Below the pieces are notes generated by a model. The model did not search any database. It worked only from the letters and a program-made list of their open reading frames with translations, and had not been told where the DNA came from. The position numbers were made by a program, and so were the translations under genes. Shown piece by piece: positions 16,712 through 24,333 of a stretch of DNA of 59,412 bases (position 1 is the first letter of the stretch; each line of letters begins with the position of its first letter). The DNA comes from JANNOG01 sp031398915 (GTDB lineage: Bacteria; Actinomycetota; Actinomycetes; Actinomycetales; JBBAYJ01), in the NCBI GenBank assembly GCA_031398915.1, contig JANNOG010000134.1, forward strand, positions 1 through 59,412, given 5' to 3'.

Positions 16712-16887
16712 TGCGGGGTGGCCAGGTCCGTCTCGGGGTCCTGGGTCTCGGGCTCCCGGGTCGAGACAGGCCAGTCATCGGCCGAAACGCTGGAGGTATG
16801 AGCGGTGGTGCGCACGCCGGTGCTTCCCTCGCGGAGGGCGGCGACGGCGGTGAGGAACTCCTCGTGGTTGTCGGTGGGCGCGGTCAT
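16708..16887 (-). CDS. Candidate RiPP precursor peptide
   Basis: A 59-residue peptide that overlaps both neighbours by ATGA: its start with the 2OG oxygenase stop, its stop with the HExxH start. That makes it a genuine gene in the operon although it is very short. It has a helical leader-like N-terminus (NHEEFLTAVAALREGSTG, residues 7-24), a Ser/Thr-rich middle, then SADDWPVSTREP (35-46) with the only Trp (Trp39), and an acidic proline-rich tail ending DLATPQ. There is no Cys. Size, composition and position beside a SPASM radical SAM enzyme and two hydroxylase-type genes fit a ribosomally synthesised peptide substrate. It does not end in the FxSxx signature of the Fxs family. Confidence 0.65.
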   Translation of the reverse strand: MTAPTDNHEEFLTAVAALREGSTGVRTTAHTSSVSADDWPVSTREPETQDPETDLATPQ

Positions 16888-17633
16888 GTGTCCGTCCTTT
16901 CGGTGGTTGTGGCTGGGTCCTCGGCGAGGAGCCAGTTGAGGAACTTCCGGCAGTGGCCCGTCAGGACCGGGTCCGTGCTGTGGGTGAGCTGGGAGCCGTA
17001 GAGCAGGGCGGTCCCCGGGGTCGGGTGAACGGTCCAGCGTGTTCGGGGCAGGGCGCGGAACCACGGGGAGGAGTTGTCGGCGCCGTCGTGCGCGATGCTG
17101 ATCGACGCGTCGTACCCGCAGGCGCTAGGCGGCGCGTCGGTGGCCCACAGCCGGGGGCTGCCAGTGGTTTCCACGGCGAAGTCGCCGCCGTCGTCGGCCG
17201 CGCTGATGAGGACGCTCATGCCAGCGATCTGGCGCGGCCAGGAGGCCGGGTCGGGGGCGATCCCGTCGACGTGTGGAGTGATGTGTTGTCCGGGGCCGTA
17301 CTCGACGTATGTCCACGGCCGCCAGGCGGTGATGGACGGGAGGACCCGCGTGATGGCGGGAAGGGCGGTCCGCAGCGCGGCGTCGAGGATGGCGGTCACC
17401 TCGTCGGGCAGGTTGGTGATCTCGATCCGGCCGCGAGGCTCGTAGATGGTCATCGCCTGCTGCGCTGAAAGTCCGGGGATCTCGTGCATCGTGGCCGCCC
17501 GGTCCACGTCGTATCGTCCGGCGCCTTTGCGGGCCAGGAGACCGGTCATGGCCTTGTCGAGGTCCGTGACCTCGCTGGGGGCGAGGAAGCCCTCGACGCT
17601 GTGGATCGTGAGGGTTTCCGCAACGTGGATCAT
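16884..17633 (-). CDS. 2-oxoglutarate/Fe(II)-dependent oxygenase, prolyl-hydroxylase type
   Basis: A 249-residue protein. The Fe(II) facial triad is visible as HVDG (His121, Asp123) and THST (His218), followed by GHCRKFLNWLL, whose basic residue (Arg229 or Lys230) would bind 2-oxoglutarate. WTYVEYGPGQHITPHVDGIA has the layout of prolyl-4-hydroxylase-like enzymes. ATG 17633 overlaps the radical SAM stop, and its own stop overlaps the precursor ATG, so it sits between maturase and precursor. A peptide-hydroxylating role is the natural inference (the precursor has several Pro, Asp and Thr), but a small-molecule substrate from the phosphonate-like half of the operon is also possible. Confidence 0.75.
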   Translation of the reverse strand: MIHVAETLTIHSVEGFLAPSEVTDLDKAMTGLLARKGAGRYDVDRAATMHEIPGLSAQQAMTIYEPRGRIEITNLPDEVTAILDAALRTALPAITRVLPSITAWRPWTYVEYGPGQHITPHVDGIAPDPASWPRQIAGMSVLISAADDGGDFAVETTGSPRLWATDAPPSACGYDASISIAHDGADNSSPWFRALPRTRWTVHPTPGTALLYGSQLTHSTDPVLTGHCRKFLNWLLAEDPATTTERTDT

Positions 17634-19597
17634 CGGGTCTCCATCTCGAGTTCGGGGTCGGTGGCGTACAGCTCGACGGCGACGTCGTTCGCTGCGGCGC
17701 ACGCGCACGACCTCGCCGTCTTGGTGACTCCGGCGGCGGTGACGAGGGTGGTGAGGATCGCGACCGCGTTGTCCCGGAAGACCGTCCACTTGTCCCAGCT
17801 CATGTCGCGCGTGGCGGTCAGGTGCAGATCGAGCGCGGGGTGCTGACGTCCCGAGACCTCGGACACCACGAGAGAGCGACCGATCGTGACCTGGCAGCCG
17901 GCGGGTAAACGGGCTTCGGCAGTCGTGGTCAGGCGACAGAGACGACCGGCGAGTTCGGCGGCGTCGTCGGGGGTGCGGGGTAGCAGCCCGACCCGCAGTG
18001 GTGCGGGGGTCTCGCCTGCACGGCGGTGGCCTTCGCAGCTGTCATAGGTGACGGCCCGCCACGTGGTGGTGAAGGCGTCGACGAGCGGCCAGACGGCGGG
18101 TTCGATGCCCTGGCGCCAGTCGGGGTGGTGAGGATCGAGGTCGTCGGCCTCGACGACATCTGCCTGGCCTGCAGTGTTGATGTTTCCCGTGGGACTGCGG
18201 AGGAGCCGAGCGCGCGGTCGGGGCCGTGTGGGGTCGTCCCATCGGTCCAAGAACGCCGTGACGTCGCGCATCGAGTTCGGGGTCCGGGGTTGCCATTGGA
18301 TTCGGCGGCAGCGGGCTCCGGCCGGGTGCTGCGGGGCGGCGAGGAGGGCGGCCATGCCGTCGATGAGACGCATTCGGTGGGTGCAGTAGGCGTCGTCGGA
18401 ACCGGCGGCGGCCGATTCACGCAGCCGGGTGGCGACACATCCCCCGCCGCAGGTGTCGCGGTATCGACACTCCGCGCATTTGGTCATGAGGGACTTCCCC
18501 ATGCTCAGCAGCGGGGACGCGGCCTGTGCGGAGACGATGTCCGCTTCCGTGCTGGTATCGCCGAGGGTGGTCAGCTGCGCCTGGGGCCAGGGCAATTCGT
18601 CGCAGCTGCCGAGGCGCCGGTCGGGGTACAGCGTGAGGACGTGGTGGCACTTGAGGTCGCTGAAGTGGCAGCTGCGCACGCCGAGGCCCCGCAGTCGCCG
18701 GATGACGGCGACGGCCGGTTCGAGGGACAGCCGGGCGAACAGCCCGCTTGAGATCCAATGGCTCGCGGCTTCGAGGATGAATTCGGCGTACTCGTCGGGG
18801 GTTGTGGCCCACTCGGGCCCGCCGATGGGGTTCACGGCGTCGCGTTGGAGCCGTCGGCTGACGGGCTCGGAGCGAGTGCGCGCGGCGGACTGCGGGTCGC
18901 CTGATTCGATGCTCGGAACCGGTGAGGTGACGGTGGCGTCGAAGCAGGGGACGAAACTGACGGCTCTGACGGCGTCGAACTGGCCGAGGTGGGTGAGGAC
19001 GTCCCTGGCCCGCCCGAGGACTCGCGGGGTGACGACGCTGATCAGTCCAGCGTGTCGACCGCGGGCGGCGAGGAGGTCGAGTGCCGTGACGACGCGTTCG
19101 TGTGTGGGTTGCCCGTCGTAGCCGACGCGCCAGGAGTTGCCCATGGGGTCGCCGTCGAGGGAGATCCCCAGTTCCAGTTCCGGGTAATGCTCGTCGAACA
19201 GGTCGAGCCAGGTATCGGTGAGCCGGACGCCGTTGGTCTGCAGCGACACGCGGATCACGTTGGGTGCCGCAGCCATCTCGTCGAGGATCGCGGCGATGTG
19301 GTTGTGCCCGGCGGTCAGCGGTTCGCCGCCGTGGATCTCGACGGCGACGGGTCGGCCCCCGAACAGTCGGGTGATCCTGGCGACGTCGCCGGCGTCCATT
19401 CGGGTCGCGCTGGGGGTCGCCTTCCGCTTCTCGTAGCAGTAAAGGCAGTCGATGTCGCAGGTGTCGCCACGGACCTTGAGCAATACCGACACGGCCTCGC
19501 TGTGGTCGGCGAGGTCGAGCGACCGGTAGATGGCCTCGACATCGACCGGCCTGTCGAGCGGGTCGCGGGCCGAGGCGGGAGTTGCGGTCGCGGTCAC
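17630..19597 (-). CDS. Radical SAM-SPASM protein with large C-terminal domain
   Basis: A 655-residue enzyme from GTG 19597, chosen because it overlaps the upstream TGA as GTGA. The radical SAM cluster motif is CDIDCLYC (Cys47, Cys51, Cys54), followed by the GGEP box (EIHGGEPLTAG) and SLQTNGVRLT. A SPASM-type auxiliary cluster region lies at about 310-400, with CHHVLTLYPDRRLGSCDELP and KCAECRYRDTCGGGC. The family includes RiPP maturases that form C-C or C-S crosslinks and protein-modifying maturases. The last ~230 residues are an extra domain with the motif WRAVTYDSCEGHR, unassigned. Location beside the precursor, 2OG oxygenase and HExxH genes supports peptide modification. Confidence 0.85.
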   Translation of the reverse strand: MTATATPASARDPLDRPVDVEAIYRSLDLADHSEAVSVLLKVRGDTCDIDCLYCYEKRKATPSATRMDAGDVARITRLFGGRPVAVEIHGGEPLTAGHNHIAAILDEMAAAPNVIRVSLQTNGVRLTDTWLDLFDEHYPELELGISLDGDPMGNSWRVGYDGQPTHERVVTALDLLAARGRHAGLISVVTPRVLGRARDVLTHLGQFDAVRAVSFVPCFDATVTSPVPSIESGDPQSAARTRSEPVSRRLQRDAVNPIGGPEWATTPDEYAEFILEAASHWISSGLFARLSLEPAVAVIRRLRGLGVRSCHFSDLKCHHVLTLYPDRRLGSCDELPWPQAQLTTLGDTSTEADIVSAQAASPLLSMGKSLMTKCAECRYRDTCGGGCVATRLRESAAAGSDDAYCTHRMRLIDGMAALLAAPQHPAGARCRRIQWQPRTPNSMRDVTAFLDRWDDPTRPRPRARLLRSPTGNINTAGQADVVEADDLDPHHPDWRQGIEPAVWPLVDAFTTTWRAVTYDSCEGHRRAGETPAPLRVGLLPRTPDDAAELAGRLCRLTTTAEARLPAGCQVTIGRSLVVSEVSGRQHPALDLHLTATRDMSWDKWTVFRDNAVAILTTLVTAAGVTKTARSCACAAANDVAVELYATDPELEMETR

Positions 19598-20565
19598 GAG
19601 TGGGCCCGCCTGGCCTGTACTCGGGACAGCCATTCGGTGAGTTGGGCCGCCGTCAGGCTGATGCGAGCGTCACCGCACCCGATGAACCATTCGTCGCTGT
19701 AGCGGTGTGGCAACCAGCCGAGGCCGGTGACGCTCCCGGGCAGGTTCTGGTCGTGCGGGTTCGGCGGGTGTTCATCCCCTGCTGCTGACGCGTCGGTGTC
19801 GCCATTGCTCGTCAGTGGCCAGCATTCGGTCAACGCGGCCGCGGTGCGCATCTGCGCGACGGCGAAGGTGGTGTCGGCAGTGCCGGCCTGCTCACGTCCG
19901 AGATCCGGAAATGGATCATGCGGTGAACCGAAGACCCGTCGCTCCAAGGAGGGCAGCCACTTCTCACCGAGCAGCGGGGCGCCGGCAGCGGCGCAACGGG
20001 CCAGGGCAGTGCACGCGTCCAGGCGTTTCCACGTGACGGTCGCTTCGTCGTGGAGGCCGTCGAGATGTAGGCCGACAAGATCCTCGGCGAGGCTGTGTGC
20101 CTGTTCGACCTGATGCGTGACCGCCCACTGTCGGTACACGCGCTCCTCGGCCGGGGTGATGACCGGTTGCCACCCGTCCGGTGTGAATCGGTGGGCCGTG
20201 CGCAGCCGGGTGAGGTCCCCGATCGCAGATCGGACGGTGCGGAAGACCTCGACGTCGTCGAGCCGAACCTCGAAGGACGCGAGCAGCCCACGGACGGTCG
20301 TCACCTCGGGGTGCGTCGAGGCGGTCAGGTCGACGCGGATCCCGTCGACGATGCGGGACCGGTTCTCGGCCTTGGACGGAGCGTCGGTGACGACCCGGAG
20401 GTCCACGTCGCTGCGGGCATGCGCCAGCCCGTAGGCCAATGCGCCCTCGACCCAGACCTCCACATCCGGCCGTGAACCGGCGATGTCCGCAGCGACCCGT
20501 TCGGCCAACTCCAGGCGGAGGGTTGCCGAGTTCCGTGCCGAAGCGGCCTGGCCCGTCGGGTTCAT
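19594..20565 (-). CDS. Nucleotidyltransferase-domain protein
   Basis: A 323-residue protein. The N-terminal domain has the minimal nucleotidyltransferase signature VEGALAYGLAHARSDVDLRV: the G...G loop at residues 41-46 and the S52-D53-x-D55 metal pair. A third acidic residue is likely in GIRVDLTAS, ~30 residues later. The middle region is helical like MNT/HEPN-type or kanamycin-nucleotidyltransferase proteins, and the C-terminus (DEWFIGCGDARISLTAAQLT) is distinct. It would transfer a nucleoside monophosphate to an acceptor. In this operon the acceptor could be a phosphonate, the peptide or a tRNA-like molecule; none is provable here. Both ends overlap neighbours (ATGA, GTGA). Confidence 0.75.
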   Translation of the reverse strand: MNPTGQAASARNSATLRLELAERVAADIAGSRPDVEVWVEGALAYGLAHARSDVDLRVVTDAPSKAENRSRIVDGIRVDLTASTHPEVTTVRGLLASFEVRLDDVEVFRTVRSAIGDLTRLRTAHRFTPDGWQPVITPAEERVYRQWAVTHQVEQAHSLAEDLVGLHLDGLHDEATVTWKRLDACTALARCAAAGAPLLGEKWLPSLERRVFGSPHDPFPDLGREQAGTADTTFAVAQMRTAAALTECWPLTSNGDTDASAAGDEHPPNPHDQNLPGSVTGLGWLPHRYSDEWFIGCGDARISLTAAQLTEWLSRVQARRAHS

Positions 20566-21518
20566 GCCGCGACCCGACGGGATGTCTGCTCGCGGGCGAG
20601 CAGCGCATGAGTGGTCGTGAGGACCCACTGATCGAGGGCTGCCCGGACGTCGCTGCGTTGGGCGCCGACATGGGGGCTGAGGAGCAGGTTCCGTGGTGGT
20701 CCGACCTGTGTGAACAGGTCGAGGTCGTCGGGTTCGATGGTGTCGATCGCGAGCCCGGACAGGGCGCCCACGTTCAGGGCGTCCAGGCACGCCGGCACGT
20801 CGAGCGTGTCGACCCGTCCCACGCACACAAGCACCGGGCGCTTCTCGGCGACCGCGTCAAGGAACTCCCGTCCGAACATTCGGGTCGTCGCGGGCCGCAG
20901 CGGGAGGGCCACGACGTGAAGGTCCGCTGAGGACGTGCAGTCGGCGGGTGGGAGTTGGCGAAGGTGTGGTCGGGTCGACGGCCACGCGGAGTAGGCGAGG
21001 TCGGCGACGAACGGTTGCAGGGTGCGGCCGACGGCCCTGCCTACGGGTCCGGCTCCCCACACGACCGCGCGGTACTCCGACAGCGGTCGGGCGAGGCACT
21101 CGTGCTTCAGGTGCAGCCCGGCGTGGATCCCGTGATGCCCTAACGGCAGCCGCCGCGACAGGGACAGCGCAGCGGTGAGCGCCCACTCGGCGACCGCGTC
21201 GGCTGAGGCTGCGGGATTGCGGTGGACCTCGACCTCGCGAGCCGTCAGCGCGGTGAGGTCGAGGGAGTCCGTTCCCGAGCCAGGTCGGACCACGTGACGC
21301 AGCTGGGGCAGGCGTGAGAGGGCGTGAGGGTCGACGCGTGTCCCGGAGCGGGTGACGAGGACGATCACGGCGTCGGCGACCGGGGGCGTCAGGTCCGCCA
21401 GATCGTCGACGACGTGGACGTCGTGGTCCGGCAGCCCGCGGCGCAGTGAGGTGGGATCGGCGGCGCCGCGGATGACGACGATCGACCGGTGGGCCGGGGC
21501 CGGGTCGGGAGTGTTCAC
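20562..21518 (-). CDS. D-2-hydroxyacid dehydrogenase family protein
   Basis: A 318-residue NAD(P)-dependent dehydrogenase. Visible: the substrate-binding Arg in RPGSGTDSLD (Arg78), the Rossmann motif AVVWGAGPVGRAVG (about 151-164), ALSGLAIDTIEPDD (catalytic Arg/Glu region) and the C-terminal LSPHVGAQ with the catalytic His. The Arg of the usual GR.D motif in the ALSGLAIDTIE region is not evident, so catalytic efficiency is uncertain. It would interconvert a 2-oxoacid and a 2-hydroxyacid. Because a PEP-mutase-like enzyme is encoded in the same operon, phosphonopyruvate reduction to phosphonolactate is an attractive hypothesis, analogous to known phosphonate pathways. The GTG start overlaps the methyltransferase stop. 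Confidence 0.8.
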   Translation of the reverse strand: MNTPDPAPAHRSIVVIRGAADPTSLRRGLPDHDVHVVDDLADLTPPVADAVIVLVTRSGTRVDPHALSRLPQLRHVVRPGSGTDSLDLTALTAREVEVHRNPAASADAVAEWALTAALSLSRRLPLGHHGIHAGLHLKHECLARPLSEYRAVVWGAGPVGRAVGRTLQPFVADLAYSAWPSTRPHLRQLPPADCTSSADLHVVALPLRPATTRMFGREFLDAVAEKRPVLVCVGRVDTLDVPACLDALNVGALSGLAIDTIEPDDLDLFTQVGPPRNLLLSPHVGAQRSDVRAALDQWVLTTTHALLAREQTSRRVAA

Positions 21519-22243
21519 GGTTTCCTCCGGTTCGGACCGGCCTCGTAGAGCCCGAACGCGAGGTCGCCCTCACCGGCGAGGACCATCAGAGGCGACCGGC
21601 GCCCGAAGTACTCGTCACAGGCCTGCTTGACCCCGGGCAGCCCGTTCCACGCCCGCGGGTTCGCGTCGACGTCGGCGTAGTCGTCGACGATCAACCGGCC
21701 GCCGGGTGCGAGGCGAGGAACGCAGTGGATCAGGGACGTGAGGATCGAGTCATGGAAGTCCCCGTCGAGGTATGCGAAGGCAATCGTGGTAGGGAGCTCC
21801 ACGGGAAGGGTGTCGGCGAACCACCCGGGATGGATCACAGGTGGTGTCCGACCCCACCGGTCGTGAGTGGCGATGACCTCGTCCGGGCTGGCGACGAGGT
21901 CTCCGGCGCGGAGGTGGTCGGAGTCGTGGGCGCCGGCAGGTGGCAGGCCGGCGAAGGAGTCGTAGACGTGGATCTGACGGTCGCTGTCGCCCAGGCCGTC
22001 GAGGACGGCGCGCAGCCATAGGGCCATGGCGCCGCGGTAGCACCCGATCTCCACAACGGCTCCGCCGATGCCGGTGCGGACGACATGGCCGAGGTGTTCG
22101 GCGATCACGTCGAGCCGGTCGGGGTCGACGGTGCCGGCGTGCTCGCTGAGTAGCCAGGATCGAAGGTCACCGACCTCGCTGCGGCCGGAGGTCGTCATCG
22201 TCGGCTGCGCCAGTGGGGCCCGTGTTGTCGGGAGCTGTGTCAT
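21515..22243 (-). CDS. TylF/MycF-type class I methyltransferase
   Basis: A 242-residue protein. The SAM-binding motif I is GGAVVEIGCYRGAMALWL. The metal/substrate region FAYLDGDFHDS and GGRLIVDDYADV has the Asp residues of TylF/MycF-like Mg-dependent O-methyltransferases, which act on hydroxyls of sugars and other small molecules. ATG 22243 was selected because it lies 5 bp after the Nudix stop; upstream in-frame sequence is low-complexity. It probably O-methylates an intermediate or product of the operon (hydroxyl or phosphonate), but the acceptor is unknown. Confidence 0.8.
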   Translation of the reverse strand: MTQLPTTRAPLAQPTMTTSGRSEVGDLRSWLLSEHAGTVDPDRLDVIAEHLGHVVRTGIGGAVVEIGCYRGAMALWLRAVLDGLGDSDRQIHVYDSFAGLPPAGAHDSDHLRAGDLVASPDEVIATHDRWGRTPPVIHPGWFADTLPVELPTTIAFAYLDGDFHDSILTSLIHCVPRLAPGGRLIVDDYADVDANPRAWNGLPGVKQACDEYFGRRSPLMVLAGEGDLAFGLYEAGPNRRKP

Positions 22244-22248
22244 GGGGG

Positions 22249-22758
22249 TCACCACCTGTCGAGGAGGGCGTCGGGGTCTGTGCGGGCGAGGGCGTCGCGT
22301 AGTCGTTCGGCGATGCGGGGAAGCAGCGGCGCGGTGGACAGCCGCTCCACGGGGAGCCATTCGAAGCCGACCTGGATCGGGTCGGGCGGGTCGGGCATCC
22401 GGGGTTCGTCGCGTGGGTCGAGGAGGGTCGCCTGAAAGTTGAACTGCACCTTGTGGACGTCGCCGAACTCGCCCGCCCACCGGGTAGGGACGTACTCGAC
22501 GACGAAGAGGAGTCGTCGGGGTTCGACCCGTAAGCCGGTCTCCTGCAGCACCTTCCGGCGGACCGCGTCTCGCAGCGGTTCCCCTTCGCGGGCCTTGCCG
22601 CCCGGGAGGTTGTAATGGAAGCCCACGTGATCGTCATACGACAGCAGGAGAATGCGGTCGTCGCGGACGACGGCGGCTTTCACGGAGACGCTGATCCGTG
22701 GCAGGACCGCGACAGAGGGGCTGCCGGTGGTGTGGCCGGTGACCGGAAGCTCAGACAC
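22249..22758 (-). CDS. Nudix-fold protein with altered Nudix box
   Basis: A 169-residue Nudix-domain protein from GTG 22758 (8-bp overlap with the PEP-mutase-like stop). The Nudix box aligns as G54-x5-E60-x7-R68-K69-V-L-Q72-E73-T-G75-L. In catalytic Nudix hydrolases (GX5EX7REUXEEXGU) the residues at positions 69 and 72 are metal-binding glutamates; here they are Lys and Gln. The preceding HYNLPGGKAREGE and the later EWLPVERL are otherwise canonical. It may therefore be a weak hydrolase or a nucleotide-binding protein rather than an efficient pyrophosphatase. An upstream ATG (22797) is possible but would overlap the previous gene by 47 bp. Confidence 0.75.
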   Translation of the reverse strand: MSELPVTGHTTGSPSVAVLPRISVSVKAAVVRDDRILLLSYDDHVGFHYNLPGGKAREGEPLRDAVRRKVLQETGLRVEPRRLLFVVEYVPTRWAGEFGDVHKVQFNFQATLLDPRDEPRMPDPPDPIQVGFEWLPVERLSTAPLLPRIAERLRDALARTDPDALLDRW

Positions 22759-23626
22759 AGGCTCGTGCCGTCGGGTCGGCGACTCCCAGGACGTCACCGA
22801 CGGTGACCATGGGAGTGGCCATCGCGGGATGGAACGACCCGGTCACCGAGAACTCCAGGGCGGCGCCTCGCATCCCGGCCATCGCCGCTCTCGTGAGCTG
22901 GTTGGCGTAGATGCACATGCGGAACCCCAGGCCTCCGAGTTCCTGCCAGCCCAACTGCGGGAACGCCGTCGGGATGGTGACCAGGGGGACGGGGTGCGAC
23001 CAGAGCTCGGCGATGTTGCGGGGCTGGGCTCCGGTGGCGTCCTTGGAGTGGATCAGCACGGCGTCGGCGCCGGCGTCGGCGTACTGGTGGGCGCGTTCGA
23101 GCGCCGTGGGGAGGTCATGGCCGGCGATGAGGGCCTCTGTGCGGGCGATGAGGACCGCGTCGGGTCCGATCGCGGCCCGCATGCGGGCGAGTTGACCGGT
23201 GACGAGGTCGACCGGCGCCAGCGACTGCCCGCGGTCGGTTCGGAAGCTGTTGACCTTGGGGTAGGTGCTGTCCTCCAGGCACAGTGCGGCCGCGCCGGCC
23301 CGGAGGAGGTCGTGGGCGTATCGGTCTGCGCCGGCCAGGGACCCACCGGCGTTGTCGACGTCGACGACCACCGGCAACGGGACCACCCGTCCGAGCGCGA
23401 CAACCACGTCGGTGAGGTCCCGCACGCTGAGGACGTTGGTGTCGGGCAGGCCCAGTGAGGACGAGACCTCCAGCCCGCTGACCCACAAGGCCGTGAACCC
23501 AGCCTCGGCGGCGATCCTGGCGGCGATGGCGCTGGACGCGCCCACCGCCCGCACCGGATCGCTCGTCGATGCGGTGGCCAGCGCCTCCCGAAACGAACGG
23601 CCGCTGGACGGACCTGGCGTGTTCAT
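22751..23626 (-). CDS. Isocitrate lyase/PEP phosphomutase superfamily protein
   Basis: A 291-residue TIM-barrel protein. The metal region DVDNAGGS (Asp89, Asp91) matches the DxDxGyG block. The active-site loop LEDSTYPKVNSF aligns with the PEP-mutase signature EDKxxxKxNS: Lys124, Asn126 and Ser127 are retained, while the Lys after ED is Ser120. The KxNS form points to a PEP mutase or phosphonopyruvate-hydrolase-type enzyme rather than isocitrate lyase (KKCGH). PEP mutase makes phosphonopyruvate, the entry to nearly all C-P natural products. No phosphonopyruvate decarboxylase gene is visible in the window, so a reductive route with the 2-hydroxyacid dehydrogenase is plausible. ATG overlaps the kinase-like gene stop. 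Confidence 0.8.
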   Translation of the reverse strand: MNTPGPSSGRSFREALATASTSDPVRAVGASSAIAARIAAEAGFTALWVSGLEVSSSLGLPDTNVLSVRDLTDVVVALGRVVPLPVVVDVDNAGGSLAGADRYAHDLLRAGAAALCLEDSTYPKVNSFRTDRGQSLAPVDLVTGQLARMRAAIGPDAVLIARTEALIAGHDLPTALERAHQYADAGADAVLIHSKDATGAQPRNIAELWSHPVPLVTIPTAFPQLGWQELGGLGFRMCIYANQLTRAAMAGMRGAALEFSVTGSFHPAMATPMVTVGDVLGVADPTARACV

Positions 23627-24333
23627 CGCGTGGTGCCCGGCGTCGTGGGCGCCGCGATCCCCAGGTCAGGCACCAGGGAGCGGTCGATGAGGGCTCCCCA
23701 CATGGCGGCCAGAACGCCTGCCATGGGCGCGCTGGCGTCGACGGGCACGACGTCGCCCAGTAGGGGGTACCCGTCGGGGTGGGTGAGGATCTCGCCGTAG
23801 GTCAGGTGGACTCGGGTCTGCACATCGGTGGTGTCCCAGTCCGCGCGGGTGGCATCACCCGCGCGCCCTCGGGCCCGCACAACGGACTCCTCCGGGTCCA
23901 GGGTCAGCACGAACGTGACGTCGGCGGCGTTGCCCGGGCCGTCGACACCCTCGCCGAGGGCTCGCGCGATATGCCGATACGTCTCGTCGGGGCGGACGCC
24001 GTGCTTGACGGCGAAGAACGCCAGTTCGCTGATCAGCCACCGGTCCGCGATCACCGGCCGGTAACCGAGCGAGGGCCGGATCAGCTGATGCAGGGTGGCG
24101 TGCTTGTCGGCCAGGACGGCGGCCAGGTAGGAGTCACGGTTGCTCATGGACGGGGAGTACTTCCCGGCCACAATGTCGGCCGCGACCGCTGGGGCGAGGA
24201 AGTTCGTCGTCAGGACGCACAGCGGGGTGATGTCGTAGAGGTTCTCGAACAACCGGAACAGTCCCTTACGGGCGGTGGTCTTGCCGGTGCCGTCGAGGCC
24301 TTCGATCACGATGAACGGATACGTCCGGGACAT
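23623..24333 (-). CDS. Thymidylate-kinase-like P-loop kinase
   Basis: A 236-residue protein with Walker A EGLDGTGKTT (residues 11-20), the DRW motif in PVIADRWLIS and a lid-like Arg-rich region ARGRAGDATRADW. The pattern is that of thymidylate/nucleotide monophosphate kinases, though the rest is divergent. ATG 24333 shares one base with the stop of the upstream gene (TGATG). The usual dTMP kinase is a housekeeping enzyme elsewhere in the chromosome, so this copy more likely phosphorylates an unusual nucleotide or phosphonate intermediate, working with the nucleotidyltransferase and Nudix-fold proteins of the operon. Confidence 0.75.
   Translation of the reverse strand: MSRTYPFIVIEGLDGTGKTTARKGLFRLFENLYDITPLCVLTTNFLAPAVAADIVAGKYSPSMSNRDSYLAAVLADKHATLHQLIRPSLGYRPVIADRWLISELAFFAVKHGVRPDETYRHIARALGEGVDGPGNAADVTFVLTLDPEESVVRARGRAGDATRADWDTTDVQTRVHLTYGEILTHPDGYPLLGDVVPVDASAPMAGVLAAMWGALIDRSLVPDLGIAAPTTPGTTR

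Noticed and set aside
16708..16887. Classification of the 59-residue peptide as an FxsA-type precursor
   Set aside because: The peptide ends in DLATPQ, not FxSxx, and has no Phe near the C-terminus, so membership in that family is not supported.
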